A stretch of DNA of 33,405 nt from Paracoccaceae bacterium (GCA_020629115.1 JAHDDY010000005.1:50171-83575), one strand, 5' to 3'. Positions 25,144-33,372 are shown, counted from the stretch's first letter. Numbers and translations are program-made. The notes: a model not told the origin generated them from the sequence alone.

Positions 25144-26568
25144 ATGGTCAGGATTGCCGGAATCATCGCCTGCCTGATGCTGCTCGGCGGCGCGGCCCAC
25201 GCGCAGGAGGCCGGGACCGGCGCGCCCCCCGCCCCGGAGGCGGAGGAGACGGTCGCCGCCCCCGCCAACGCCGTCTCCGTCGAGCCGGTCGCCCGCGACG
25301 AGCAGATCGAGCGGCGCATCCGCGAGATCATGCAGGCGACGGGCTGGTACGAGAATCCGGGCGTCGAGGTCGATGACGGCGTGGTCTTCCTCGACGGCGT
25401 CGTGAAGCGCGACGAACACCGCATCTGGGCGCGCGACCTGGCGCAGAAGACGCAGGACGTGGTGGCGGTCGTGAACCGCGTGCAGGTCGAGCAGGAGATC
25501 CAGTCGAGCTTCGCCCCGGCGGTGCGCGAATTCCGCAGCATCTGGAACTCGTTCATCCTGGCCCTGCCGAACATCATCCTCGCCCTCGTCATCCTGCCGC
25601 TGGCGTGGTGGGCGGCGAAATGGGTGTCGCGGGGGGTGCGGGTGCTGCTGCGCGGGCGCATCGATTCGCCCTTCCTCGCCGACGTGATATCGCGCGCCAT
25701 CGCCGTGCCGGTCTTCCTGATCGGTCTCTACATCGTGCTTCAGGTCGCGGGGCTGACCCGGCTGGCCATCTCGTTCCTGGGCGGGGCGGGGGTGATCGGC
25801 ATCGTGATCGGTTTCGCCTTCCGCGACATCGCCGAGAACTTCCTCGCCTCGCTGATCCTCAGCGTGCGCCGGCCCTTCAAGGGAGGCGACTTCATCGACG
25901 TGGCGGGGCAGCAGGGCATCGTGCAGAGCATGAACACCCGCTCGACCATCCTGCTCTCGGCGGAGGGCAACCACATCCAGATCCCCAACGCCACGATCTT
26001 CAAGAACACCATCGTCAACTACAGCGCCGCCCCGCCCCGGCGCAGCGTGCTGGATATCGGCGTCGGCTACGACGTCTCGACCGCCACGGCGCAGGGGGTG
26101 GTGCAGGACGTGCTGGGGCAGCACGAGGCGGTGATGAACACGCCCGAACCCCTCGTCCTGGTGGATACGCTCGGCGCGTCCACGGTCAACCTCAAGGTGT
26201 ACTACTGGATCGACGGGCACCGTTATTCCGTCGTCAAGGTCAAGTCGGCCCTGCTGCGGCTGATCAAGAAGGCGCTGACGGAGGCGGGCATCTCGATGCC
26301 GGACGAGGCGCGCGAGGTCATCTTCCCGCAAGGGGTGCCGGTGGTGCAGCTCGAAGGGCAGGCCCAGCGCACCGCGCAGGCGATGGCCGAGAGCGATATC
26401 GAGGAGACGGCCCGCGCCGAGCGCGAGGCGGTCGAATCCGAGGAGACGGCGACCGTCAGCGAGGGCGACCTGTCCAACGAGCGCCACGACATCGAGACCC
26501 AGACCGCCGTCGCGGGCACGATTGAGGGCAATACGGACCTGCTGGAGGAAGACGGGCGAAAGGCGTGA
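25144..26568 (+). CDS. BON domain-MscS mechanosensitive ion channel
   Basis: A 474-residue exported protein. Signal peptide 1-21 (MVRIAGIIACLMLLGGAAHA), a Pro/Ala/Glu linker, then a BON-like lipid-binding domain at about 50-118 (IRDxMQATG, VFLDGVVKRDEHRIWARDLAQ), three transmembrane helices (about 137-161, 182-205, 207-240), with pore-lining TM3 LGGAGVIGIVIGFAFRDI, and the MscS beta and C-terminal domains (VAGQQGIVQSMNTRST, IPNATIFKNTIVNYS). It should open on membrane tension and protect from osmotic downshock. The acidic, Glu/Thr-rich C-terminal tail (about 430-474) is unusual and probably disordered. 71 bp after the AsmA-like gene on the same strand, so perhaps read together. Confidence 0.92.
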   Translation: MVRIAGIIACLMLLGGAAHAQEAGTGAPPAPEAEETVAAPANAVSVEPVARDEQIERRIREIMQATGWYENPGVEVDDGVVFLDGVVKRDEHRIWARDLAQKTQDVVAVVNRVQVEQEIQSSFAPAVREFRSIWNSFILALPNIILALVILPLAWWAAKWVSRGVRVLLRGRIDSPFLADVISRAIAVPVFLIGLYIVLQVAGLTRLAISFLGGAGVIGIVIGFAFRDIAENFLASLILSVRRPFKGGDFIDVAGQQGIVQSMNTRSTILLSAEGNHIQIPNATIFKNTIVNYSAAPPRRSVLDIGVGYDVSTATAQGVVQDVLGQHEAVMNTPEPLVLVDTLGASTVNLKVYYWIDGHRYSVVKVKSALLRLIKKALTEAGISMPDEAREVIFPQGVPVVQLEGQAQRTAQAMAESDIEETARAEREAVESEETATVSEGDLSNERHDIETQTAVAGTIEGNTDLLEEDGRKA

Positions 26569-26616
26569 CGAAGATTTAACCCTATTCGACTTAAGTGTAT
26601 GCTAACGAACGATCAA

Positions 26617-26645
26617 TTGAGTTTTAATTCTAGTGCCGCATACTG
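26617..26645 (+). promoter_or_regulatory. Candidate promoter of the receiver gene
   Basis: TTGAGT (26617-26622) and ATACTG (26640-26645) are 17 bases apart inside an unusually AT-rich 115-bp gap (26569-26684). The predicted start near 26652 leaves about 33 bases before ATG 26685. Confidence 0.45.
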
Positions 26646-26684
26646 ATTTCCGCGTTGAGGGACAGAACGGACGGTACGGTATCC

Positions 26685-27119
26685 ATGATCGAAGCGAAGA
26701 GCATAGAGAGCGGCTTTGCGAAGCCCGGTTCGGTTTTGCCGGGCCGGAACGTCGTCAGGGTCCTGTATCTCGACGACGACGATATCGACCGCACCCTGAT
26801 GCAGATGCACGTCAAGCGGCACCTGCGGTCGAACGTGGATCTAACCTGCGTGGAGACGCTCGACGAGGCGCGCGATGCGATGGGGCGACGGGGGTTCGAC
26901 TACCTCGTCACCGACAACCGAATGCCGCCCATCTCCAGCTATCGCGAGACGCTCGAAAAGCTCGACCTGGACGATTTCGACGGGCGCATCGTCGTCGTGT
27001 CCAGCGAGACGCGCTTCGAATGCTTCGACGCCCAACCCGATGCGCGCGTGCATTGCATCACGGACAAGGCCGACCTGTCGGTCGCGATCAAGGGCGGCCT
27101 GTTCGACGCCTTCCGGTAG
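26685..27119 (+). CDS. Single-domain response regulator (receiver only)
   Basis: A 144-residue protein consisting of a CheY-like receiver after a short N-terminal tail. Acidic cluster DDDD (30-33), phosphoacceptor Asp77 in YLVTDNRMPP, the switch Ser/Thr near VVVSSET (Ser106-107) and Lys128 in ITDKAD are all present. No output domain, so it probably acts by protein contact, for example on a histidine kinase, a chemotaxis or a stress pathway. ATG 26685 is preferred; a TTG at 26655 in frame would overlap the promoter and has no ribosome-binding site. No kinase gene is adjacent. Confidence 0.83.
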   Translation: MIEAKSIESGFAKPGSVLPGRNVVRVLYLDDDDIDRTLMQMHVKRHLRSNVDLTCVETLDEARDAMGRRGFDYLVTDNRMPPISSYRETLEKLDLDDFDGRIVVVSSETRFECFDAQPDARVHCITDKADLSVAIKGGLFDAFR

Positions 27120-27190
27120 GACCGATATCATCGGGACCGCATTCCCGAGAGCCAGCCTCCGATAGAAATCCAGCGCCCGCCTCGCTGGCC

Positions 27191-27211
27191 GCCCGCCGCG
27201 GCGCGGCGGGC
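27191..27211. terminator. Strong GC hairpin between convergent receiver gene and gloB
   Basis: GCCCGCCGC and GCGGCGGGC form a perfect 9-bp stem with a 3-nt loop (GGC), in the 103-bp gap between the two stops. It can terminate both genes. Confidence 0.6.
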
Positions 27212-27222
27212 GATGCCGACGC

Positions 27223-28026
27223 TCAGGCGGCGTCCTTGCGGCGGCGCACCTCGGCGAACACCGTGGCCGGATCGGCGTCCGGCAGGCCCACCTGCCGCGC
27301 GACCTCGGGCGAGACGGCCCGCAGGAACGGGTTCGTCGCCTTCTCCAGCGCGATGGTCGTCGGCGTCGTGCGTCCGCCCGTCTCCAGCGTCTCGATGACC
27401 GCCGCGACCCGCGCGCGCAGGGCCGGGTTCTCCGGATCGACGGTCAGGGCGAAATCGGCGTTCGCGGCGGTGTACTCGTGGCCGAAGAAGACCACCGTCT
27501 CCTCCGGCAGGCCCGCCAGCGCCTCCAGCCCGCCCCACATCTGCTGCGCCGTCCCCTCGAACAGGCGACCGCAGCCCATGGCGAAGAGCGTGTCGCCGCT
27601 GAACAGCACCCCCGGCTCCGGCATGTGATAGACGATGTGGCCGACGGTGTGGCCCGGCGTGTCGATGACCCGCACCTCGATATCGCCCCAGCGGAAGCTC
27701 TCGCCCGGCGTCACCGCCTGCGTCAGTTCCGGCAGGCGGTGGGAATCCGCCGACGAACCGATGACGGCGACGCCCTCCCCGCGCAGGGCCGCGACGCCGT
27801 CCACGTGGTCGCCGTGGTGGTGGGTGATCAGGATATGCGTCAGCGTCCAGCCCAGCACGGACAGCGCCGCCTCGACCGGCCCGGCCTCCGGCGCGTCGAT
27901 CAGCGCGACGTTTCCGCTCGCCGTATCCTGCACCAGATAGGCGAAATTGTCGTTCAGGCAGGGCACGGACACGATCTTGAGCGCACCGGCCTCGGTGGTC
28001 TCCAGGGTCGAGAGGGCGTTGGACAT
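27223..28026 (-). CDS. gloB: Hydroxyacylglutathione hydrolase (glyoxalase II)
   Basis: A 267-residue metallo-beta-lactamase fold enzyme that hydrolyses S-lactoylglutathione to lactate and glutathione in methylglyoxal detoxification. The metal motif THHHGDH spans 68-74, with His126 (DTPGHT), Asp145 (SGDTL) and His183 (FGHEY) completing the ligands. ATG 28026 follows GAGGAAG. The C-terminal HAGH domain (TNPFLRAVSPEV) is present. The gene is divergent from the methyltransferase at 28084. Confidence 0.96.
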   Translation of the reverse strand: MSNALSTLETTEAGALKIVSVPCLNDNFAYLVQDTASGNVALIDAPEAGPVEAALSVLGWTLTHILITHHHGDHVDGVAALRGEGVAVIGSSADSHRLPELTQAVTPGESFRWGDIEVRVIDTPGHTVGHIVYHMPEPGVLFSGDTLFAMGCGRLFEGTAQQMWGGLEALAGLPEETVVFFGHEYTAANADFALTVDPENPALRARVAAVIETLETGGRTTPTTIALEKATNPFLRAVSPEVARQVGLPDADPATVFAEVRRRKDAA

Positions 28027-28083
28027 GGGGCTTCCTCGAAGGTACATCTTTGCGGACCGGAGCGTACAGCAAGGCGGGCCGCC

Positions 28084-28863
28084 GTGCACCATGATGTGAC
28101 ATCCCTCTCGGGTTTCTACTACGCCAGCGCGCTCGGCCGCTCGGCGCAGCGGAGCCTGCAGCAGGCCCTGCGCGGCATCTGGCCCGAGACGCGGGGGATG
28201 ACGGTGGCCGGATACGGCTTCGCGGCCCCCTTCCTGCGCCCCTTCATGGGCGAGGCGAAGCGGACGCTGTGCCTGATGCCCGCGCGGCAGGGGGTGATGC
28301 ACTGGCCCCACGACGCGCCGAACATCGCCGCCCTGGTCGATAGCGGGCGCTGGCCCATCGCGAACGGCTTCGTCGACCGGCTCATCGTCGCCCATGCCGT
28401 CGAGACGGAGGGGCATCTGGACGACCTGTTCGAGGAGGTGGGCCGCGTGCTCGCCCCGGAGGGCCGGGTGATCGTCATCGCGCCGAACCGCTCGGGCATC
28501 TGGGCACGGGCCGATTCGACCCCCTTCGGGCTGGGACGCACCTTCTCCTACGGCCAGCTGGAGCGGATGATGGCGAGCCACGACCTGACCCCCGTCTCCC
28601 GCGCCGCCGCCCTCTATGCCCCGCCCAGCGAGCGGCGCTTCTGGCTGCGCTCGGCGCGGGCGGTGGAACGGTTCGGCCTGCGGCTCGACGCGCAGCGGGT
28701 GGCCGGGGCGCTGCTGGTCGAGGCGACGAAGCGCGTCTATGCGATGCCCAGGGGCAAGCGCGAGGGCGTGCGCCAGATGCTCCAGCCGATCCGCGTCCTG
28801 CCCCGGCCCGTCGGCGCGACCTGCGAGGGCGACATCGCGGCGCAGGAGAAGGGCGATGACTGA
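28084..28863 (+). CDS. Class I SAM-dependent methyltransferase-like protein
   Basis: A 259-residue protein starting at GTG 28084 (VHHDVTSLSGFYYASALG), chosen because AAGGCGGG precedes it and the motif FYYxSALGR is right at the N-terminus of related proteins, by memory. The Rossmann-type region contains VAGYGFAAPFLRPFM in place of the classic GxGxG, DRLIVAHAVE and EVGRVLAPEGRVIVIAPN, which match methyltransferase type-11 motifs. The C-terminus is Arg-rich. The Gly-rich motif is degenerate, so activity is uncertain. It overlaps chorismate mutase by 8 bases. Confidence 0.82.
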   Translation: MHHDVTSLSGFYYASALGRSAQRSLQQALRGIWPETRGMTVAGYGFAAPFLRPFMGEAKRTLCLMPARQGVMHWPHDAPNIAALVDSGRWPIANGFVDRLIVAHAVETEGHLDDLFEEVGRVLAPEGRVIVIAPNRSGIWARADSTPFGLGRTFSYGQLERMMASHDLTPVSRAAALYAPPSERRFWLRSARAVERFGLRLDAQRVAGALLVEATKRVYAMPRGKREGVRQMLQPIRVLPRPVGATCEGDIAAQEKGDD

Positions 28864-29530
28864 CGACGGATGGTCCCCGCGCTCGCTGGCCGAGGCCCGC
28901 GAGCGCATCGACGCCATAGACGGGGATATCCTCGCCCTCCTCCACGACCGCGCACGGGTCGTCGGGCATGTGGGGCGGCTGAAGCGCGAGAGCGGGGGCG
29001 CGGGGGCCGCGAGCGCCTTCCGACCCGCGCGGGAGATGGCGATGCTGCGCTCCCTGCACGCGCGCACCCGCGACCCGCTCGCCTTCGCGACCGTGCTCGC
29101 CGTCTGGCGCGAGATCGTCTCGGGCTTCACGGCGGCGCAGGTGCCGCTGGCGGTCGAGACGGTGGCCGGAACGGCCTCGCTCGCCCGCGACACCTTCGGC
29201 GCGCAGGCCGTGCTGACCGTCGCGCCCTCCCCCGGCGACTGCCTGACCGCGATGGGCCGCCATCCCGGCACCGTCGCGCTCCTGCCGGCCGACGGCATGG
29301 ACTGGGACGCGGTCGCGGATAGCGGGGGGCGCGTGGTCGCCGCCGCGCCCTTCGCCGGCGGGCGCATCGACGCCTGGTGCATCGCCCGGGCCGATCCGGA
29401 GCCGAGCGGCGACGACGTCACGCTGGCCTTGACGGCGGACGGCACCCTGCGTCACATCCCCGGCTTCGACGCCGATACGGGCGGCGATACCGCCTTGGGC
29501 ATCTACCCCGCCCCCCTCCAGACCGCATGA
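28856..29530 (+). CDS. Chorismate mutase with long C-terminal extension
   Basis: A 224-residue protein. Residues about 10-85 are an all-helical AroQ-type chorismate mutase (ARERIDAIDGDILALLHDRARVV and FRPAREMAML with the conserved Arg/Glu contacts), which converts chorismate to prephenate. The remaining ~135 residues have alpha/beta character with hydrophobic strands and resemble the size of a prephenate dehydratase-like region, but I see no catalytic TRF motif; it may be a degraded or regulatory domain. ATG 28856 follows AGGAGAAGGG. It is coupled to the downstream aminotransferase by ATGA. Confidence 0.85.
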   Translation: MTDDGWSPRSLAEARERIDAIDGDILALLHDRARVVGHVGRLKRESGGAGAASAFRPAREMAMLRSLHARTRDPLAFATVLAVWREIVSGFTAAQVPLAVETVAGTASLARDTFGAQAVLTVAPSPGDCLTAMGRHPGTVALLPADGMDWDAVADSGGRVVAAAPFAGGRIDAWCIARADPEPSGDDVTLALTADGTLRHIPGFDADTGGDTALGIYPAPLQTA

Positions 29531-30648
29531 GCGAGCCGATGACCCCTACCGCCGACCTGCCCGATACGCCCCAGCCCCGCTCCGGCCCGCTCGCCATCGC
29601 CCCCTATGTCGGCGGCAAGGCCAGCGTCGGCGGGGTGAACCGGGTCGTCAAGCTCTCCTCGAACGAGAACCCCTACGGCGCCTCCCCCGCCGCGACCGAC
29701 GCCTTTCGCGCGGCGGGCGATACGCTGGCGCTCTACCCCGACGGCGGGGCGGCGGCCCTGCGCGAGGCCATCGGCGAGGCGGAGGGGCTGGACCCGGCGC
29801 GCATCGTCTGCGGCGCGGGGTCGGACGAGATCCTCTCGCTGCTGTGCCTCGCCTATGCCGGGCCGGGCGACACGGTGATGCATTCGGCGCACGGCTTCCT
29901 GATGTACCGCCTCTCGGCGCTGGCCGCGGGGGCCGAGCCGATCAGCATCCCGGAGACGGACCTGACCGCCGATATCGACGCCATGATCGCCGCCGCCGAC
30001 GCGCGCACGAAGATCGTCTTCCTCGCCAACCCGAACAATCCCACCGGCACGATGATCCCCGAGCGCGATATCCGCCGCCTGCGCCACGGCCTGCCGCCGC
30101 ATACGCTCCTCGTCCTCGACGCGGCCTATGCCGAATACGTGGAGGACCCGGACTACGACGCGGGCGCGCGGCTGGTGGCCGAGCGCGAGGATACGGTGAT
30201 GACGCGCACCTTCTCGAAGATCCACGGGCTGGCCGCCCTGCGCCTCGGCTGGGCCTACGGTCCCGCGCCGGTGATCGACGTGCTCAACCGCGTGCGCGGG
30301 CCGTTCAACGTCTCCGCCCCCGCGCTCGCCGCCGGGACGCAGGCCATCGCCGACGATGCCTTCATCGCCCGCGCGCGGGACGGCAATGCCCGCGAACGCG
30401 CCCGGGTCGCCGAGGTGCTGGAGGAGATGGGCTTCCCGGTCGTGCCCTCCCACGGCAATTTCGTCCTCGCGCATTTCGGAGAGGACGGCCCACGCGCCGC
30501 CGCCGAGGCCGATGCCTTCCTGCAGAAGCGCGGCGTGCTGATCCGGCGGATGGAGGGCTACGGCCTGCCCGCCTACCTGCGCATCTCCATCGGCACGCCG
30601 GAGGAGAACGGCCTGCTCCTCGCCGCCCTTCGGGACTTCGTGGCATGA
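29527..30648 (+). CDS. hisC: Histidinol-phosphate/aromatic aminotransferase (HisC family)
   Basis: A 373-residue PLP-dependent fold-type I aminotransferase. SSNENPYG, ANPNNPTG, DAAYAEY and the lysine motif TFSKIHGLAALRLGWAYG (PLP-bearing Lys231) are typical of HisC. In this operon between chorismate mutase and prephenate/arogenate dehydrogenase, an aromatic (tyrosine, phenylalanine or arogenate-forming) role is as likely as histidinol phosphate transamination; many HisC proteins do both. Start ATG 29527 and the stop at 30648 overlap both neighbours by ATGA. The symbol follows the family name. Confidence 0.9.
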   Translation: MSEPMTPTADLPDTPQPRSGPLAIAPYVGGKASVGGVNRVVKLSSNENPYGASPAATDAFRAAGDTLALYPDGGAAALREAIGEAEGLDPARIVCGAGSDEILSLLCLAYAGPGDTVMHSAHGFLMYRLSALAAGAEPISIPETDLTADIDAMIAAADARTKIVFLANPNNPTGTMIPERDIRRLRHGLPPHTLLVLDAAYAEYVEDPDYDAGARLVAEREDTVMTRTFSKIHGLAALRLGWAYGPAPVIDVLNRVRGPFNVSAPALAAGTQAIADDAFIARARDGNARERARVAEVLEEMGFPVVPSHGNFVLAHFGEDGPRAAAEADAFLQKRGVLIRRMEGYGLPAYLRISIGTPEENGLLLAALRDFVA

Positions 30649-31571
30649 GCGAGCCGATCTTCGACCGGCTGGCCCTGATCGGCCTCGGCCTCATCGGCTC
30701 CTCCATCGCCCATGCCGCGCGGCGGGGCGGGCTGGCGCGCGAGATCGTCGGCTACGCCCGCTCGTCCGAGACCCGCGAGACGGCCGCGCGCCTCGGCTTC
30801 CTCGACCGGGTGGCGGACAGCGCGGCGGAGGCGGCCACGGATGCCGACTGCGTCATCCTCTGCATTCCCGTCGGGTCCATCGGCGCGGTGACGGCGCAGA
30901 TCGCCGACGCGATGAAGCCCGGCGCGATCCTGACCGATGTCGGCTCCGTGAAGGGGTCCGTCATCGCCCAGGCCGCGCCCCACCTGCCCGACAGCATCCA
31001 GCTCATCCCCGCCCACCCCATCGCCGGAACCGAGCAGTCCGGCCCCGAGGCGGGCTTCGCCGAGTTGTTCGACGGGCGCTGGTGCATCCTCACGCCCCTC
31101 CCCGGCAACGACGCGGACGCGGTCGCCCGCCTGCGCGCCTTCTGGGAGGGCCTCGGCAGCGACGTGGCCAGCATGGACGCCGCCCATCACGACCGCGTGC
31201 TCGCCGTCACCTCCCACGTCCCGCACCTCATCGCCTATTCCATCGTGGGCACCGCCAGCGACCTGGAGACGGTGGCCGAGAGCGAGGTGGTCAAGTACTC
31301 CGCCTCCGGCTTTCGCGACTTCACCCGCATCGCCGCGTCGGACCCGACCATGTGGCGCGACGTGTTCCTGCACAACAAGGAGGCGACGCTGGAGGTGCTG
31401 GGCCGGGTGACGGAGGACCTCTTCGCCCTCCAGCGCGCGATCCGCTGGGGCGACGGCGACGCCCTGTTCGAGCGCTTCACCGAGACCCGCGCCATCCGCC
31501 GCGGCATCGTCGAGGCCGGGCAGGACACCGACCGCCCCAATTTCGGCCGCGAGAAGCCGCCCCGCGCCTGA
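30645..31571 (+). CDS. tyrC: Prephenate/arogenate dehydrogenase family protein
   Basis: A 308-residue NAD(P)-dependent dehydrogenase: Rossmann motif ALIGLGLIGSSIA at the start, LIPAHPIAGTEQSGPEAG with the substrate-binding His and Glu, and helical dimer domain with HDRVLAVTSHVPHLIAYSIV. It oxidatively decarboxylates prephenate or arogenate towards tyrosine; the cofactor and substrate cannot be told from sequence by eye. TyrA-type fusions to chorismate mutase do not occur here because the mutase is a separate gene. End of the four-gene operon, 80 bp before the tRNA. Confidence 0.9.
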   Translation: MSEPIFDRLALIGLGLIGSSIAHAARRGGLAREIVGYARSSETRETAARLGFLDRVADSAAEAATDADCVILCIPVGSIGAVTAQIADAMKPGAILTDVGSVKGSVIAQAAPHLPDSIQLIPAHPIAGTEQSGPEAGFAELFDGRWCILTPLPGNDADAVARLRAFWEGLGSDVASMDAAHHDRVLAVTSHVPHLIAYSIVGTASDLETVAESEVVKYSASGFRDFTRIAASDPTMWRDVFLHNKEATLEVLGRVTEDLFALQRAIRWGDGDALFERFTETRAIRRGIVEAGQDTDRPNFGREKPPRA

Positions 31572-31615
31572 ATTCCCGGACGCGGGACGTTAACCGTACG
31601 ATAACCAAAAACCCC

Positions 31616-31644
31616 TTGCCACCCGCCCCCCGCGCCCCTATCAC
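31616..31644 (+). promoter_or_regulatory. Promoter of tRNA-Ser
   Basis: TTGCCA (31616-31621), a spacer of exactly 17 bases, then TATCAC (31639-31644), with the tRNA beginning 8 bases later. A good sigma70-like promoter. Confidence 0.6.
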
Positions 31645-31651
31645 GGTCAAC

Positions 31652-31741
31652 GGAGAGGTGGCCGAGTGGCTTAAGGCGCTCCCCTGCTAAGGGAGTAAGG
31701 GTTAACCCCCTTCGTGGGTTCGAATCCCATCCTCTCCGCCA
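31652..31741 (+). tRNA. tRNA-Ser (anticodon GCT)
   Basis: Acceptor arms GGAGAGG and CCTCTCC pair perfectly, followed by discriminator G and an encoded CCA at 31739-31741. The D-arm (GCCGAGTGGC), the anticodon stem CTCCC/GGGAG with loop CTGCTAA (anticodon GCT at 31686-31688), a long variable arm typical of tRNA-Ser, and the T-arm GTGGGTTCGAATCCCAT are all present. It reads codons AGC and AGT. Base composition changes immediately after its 3' end. Confidence 0.97.
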
Positions 31742-31822
31742 AATCTTCAATCCAACATATTGTATTATTTGGGCGATTTTATCGAAGTCTAATGCTGTGC
31801 CTACTTTATGAGAGTGCTTGTC

Positions 31823-31853
31823 GCCCAACGCAGCACGAGGCATCGCGTTGGGC
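31823..31853. repeat. Perfect inverted repeat beyond the helicase gene
   Basis: GCCCAACGC (31823-31831) and GCGTTGGGC (31845-31853) form a 9-bp stem with a 13-nt loop, 19 bases downstream of the helicase stop on the minus strand. It may be a terminator; there is no T-run. The ends coincide with the short consensus cores of integron attC sites, but the total length is too short (see rejected items). Confidence 0.5.
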
Positions 31854-31872
31854 ATAACATTGACACCAAATT

Positions 31873-33372
31873 TCAGTAATCTGTAGCAGCGCTCGAATCA
31901 TATAGCGTTCGCGCTGATTCCGCGCGCCTCGTCGCGTCACGAACCGAAGCTTCCTTCATGTCCAACACACGAAAATCCTCTCCCACTTTGGCAACCGCCT
32001 CGATCCTGCGGTACTGTTCACCATGCTCTTCGGCATAATCAGCAAGCCCGAGAAGTTTGGGCAATGCGTCGGCAAATTGGATACCGTGAGGATCGACAAT
32101 ATCCGCGACAACCTCACCATCGTTTCCTTTGGCAAAGAAAATGAAGTCTGGGCGCATGATCTTGGCCTTGCCTTCAAAATCGTAGGTTACGCCCAGCGAG
32201 TCTTGGCTTGACCGAGCGGGATTACGATACCACCCCACAAAGCCCGCTCTGCTGCATTCCCGTCTGACGACTTCGATTTCCCAGCTTGTCGAGAGTTCGA
32301 CGGGGAAAGTCCCATCATTGTCGCACATGAGATGATCGGGGTAGCGCGGTAGGTCAGCAACAGAGCCGCTTTCTTCCTGCGCTTGGGTGGGCTGAACCCA
32401 TTTCACCGGCTGCGCAAGATCAATATCCATCGGATCGGTGCTCATTTCCCGAATCTGGCGATAGACATCCTGCCGCTCATCGCTGAGATTTTTGATGGCA
32501 ATGCGGAATTGATCGAGCCAGCGCTTGGCGAAACCGTCTGCTTCCGTTTCCAGTACGTCGATGATCGGAGCGACAAGCCCCATTGCGGCAACCTGCGTAT
32601 GCGCCTCGATCAACGCTTCATCTGATAATTCATCTTCCGCCTTGAGCGCCAGATGCTCGCTGTAAGTCCGTGCGAGGTCCGGGCTGATTTCCTTCGCAGC
32701 CCGGCGGTAGGCATCCTCGATAACGTGATAATCGGCTTGCTCGATGAAACTGTCGAAAGTGATGCCGGGTCGATCCAGCCCGAATTTCAAGGCCAGACCT
32801 TTGACCGTTTCCACATTGGAGCGCGCGGCTTCGATTTCGTCGGCATAGCGGATTTGCACGCCATCCAGCACCTTGTGCATCTCGGCGTGCGCAAGATGCC
32901 CAGCGCCTTCCAGAAGGCCGTCCACCGCTAATTCATGGGCAAGGATGGTCAGGCGTTTTACAGGGCGTGAGTGACGCTTGGGGAGCGTCTTGGACGGCAG
33001 GGAAGTTAACCGTGACCAGACAGCATCCGGCATCGCAGGGTTAGGATGCAAGTCGATGGGATTCACCAGAACACGCCGCCCGGTGAAGTCATCTTCTTTG
33101 CTGTCCCCCTTCATTAATCGGTCTGCAATTTCCTCAAGGGATTTGCGCTCGAATAATGGCAAGAGGCAATCAACCGAGTTCAGCCTGTCATCCCCCGGAA
33201 TGCGCCGCGCCAAAGGCGAGCGGATCATGCGCCCGAGCATCTGAGTTATGTAGGTGCTGTCCTTTGCGGCGCGGAAGGACACCATCACTTCGGCGCGGGG
33301 GCAATCCCACCCCGTGGAGATAGCAACCTTGGCAATCAGGATGCGTTGCGGCGCGACAATCTGGGTGAGAGT
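31873..33372 (-). CDS. C-terminal part of a DEAD/DEAH helicase with putative nuclease domain, 5' end missing or disrupted
   Basis: An open frame of 500 codons with no initiation codon near its true beginning; the first ATG (33288) lies after conserved helicase sequence (PQRILIAKVAISTGWDCPRA, superfamily 2 motif V region), so the real start lies upstream. Motif VI is QMLGRMIRSPLARR at about 33195-33240. The middle is helical. The C-terminus has RPDFIFF and ADIVDPHG (about 32079-32155), recalling the PD-(D/E)xK nuclease domain of type III restriction (Res) and related defence helicases, though the E-x-K part is D-I-V. An in-frame TGA at 33373-33375, next to a 23-bp tandem repeat, blocks the frame. 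Codon use and GC differ from the rest. Partner (Mod methylase or other) not in window. Confidence 0.75.
   Translation of the reverse strand, partial: TLTQIVAPQRILIAKVAISTGWDCPRAEVMVSFRAAKDSTYITQMLGRMIRSPLARRIPGDDRLNSVDCLLPLFERKSLEEIADRLMKGDSKEDDFTGRRVLVNPIDLHPNPAMPDAVWSRLTSLPSKTLPKRHSRPVKRLTILAHELAVDGLLEGAGHLAHAEMHKVLDGVQIRYADEIEAARSNVETVKGLALKFGLDRPGITFDSFIEQADYHVIEDAYRRAAKEISPDLARTYSEHLALKAEDELSDEALIEAHTQVAAMGLVAPIIDVLETEADGFAKRWLDQFRIAIKNLSDERQDVYRQIREMSTDPMDIDLAQPVKWVQPTQAQEESGSVADLPRYPDHLMCDNDGTFPVELSTSWEIEVVRRECSRAGFVGWYRNPARSSQDSLGVTYDFEGKAKIMRPDFIFFAKGNDGEVVADIVDPHGIQFADALPKLLGLADYAEEHGEQYRRIEAVAKVGEDFRVLDMKEASVRDATRRAESARTLYDSSAATDY

Noticed and set aside
21181-26568. 1795-residue open frame overlapping the AsmA-like gene
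   Set aside because: The first two thirds is an out-of-frame shadow of the AsmA-like gene; only the last part (from 25144) is the real channel gene.
26655-26684. TTG start for the receiver gene
   Set aside because: It lies at the predicted transcription start and has no ribosome-binding site.
31823-31853. Integron attC-like site (GCCCAAC ... GTTGGGC cores)
   Set aside because: The core ends fit the RYYYAAC/GTTRRRY consensus, but the whole structure is only 31 bp, has no L-box pair and there is no integron integrase or cassette array; a plain terminator-like hairpin is simpler.
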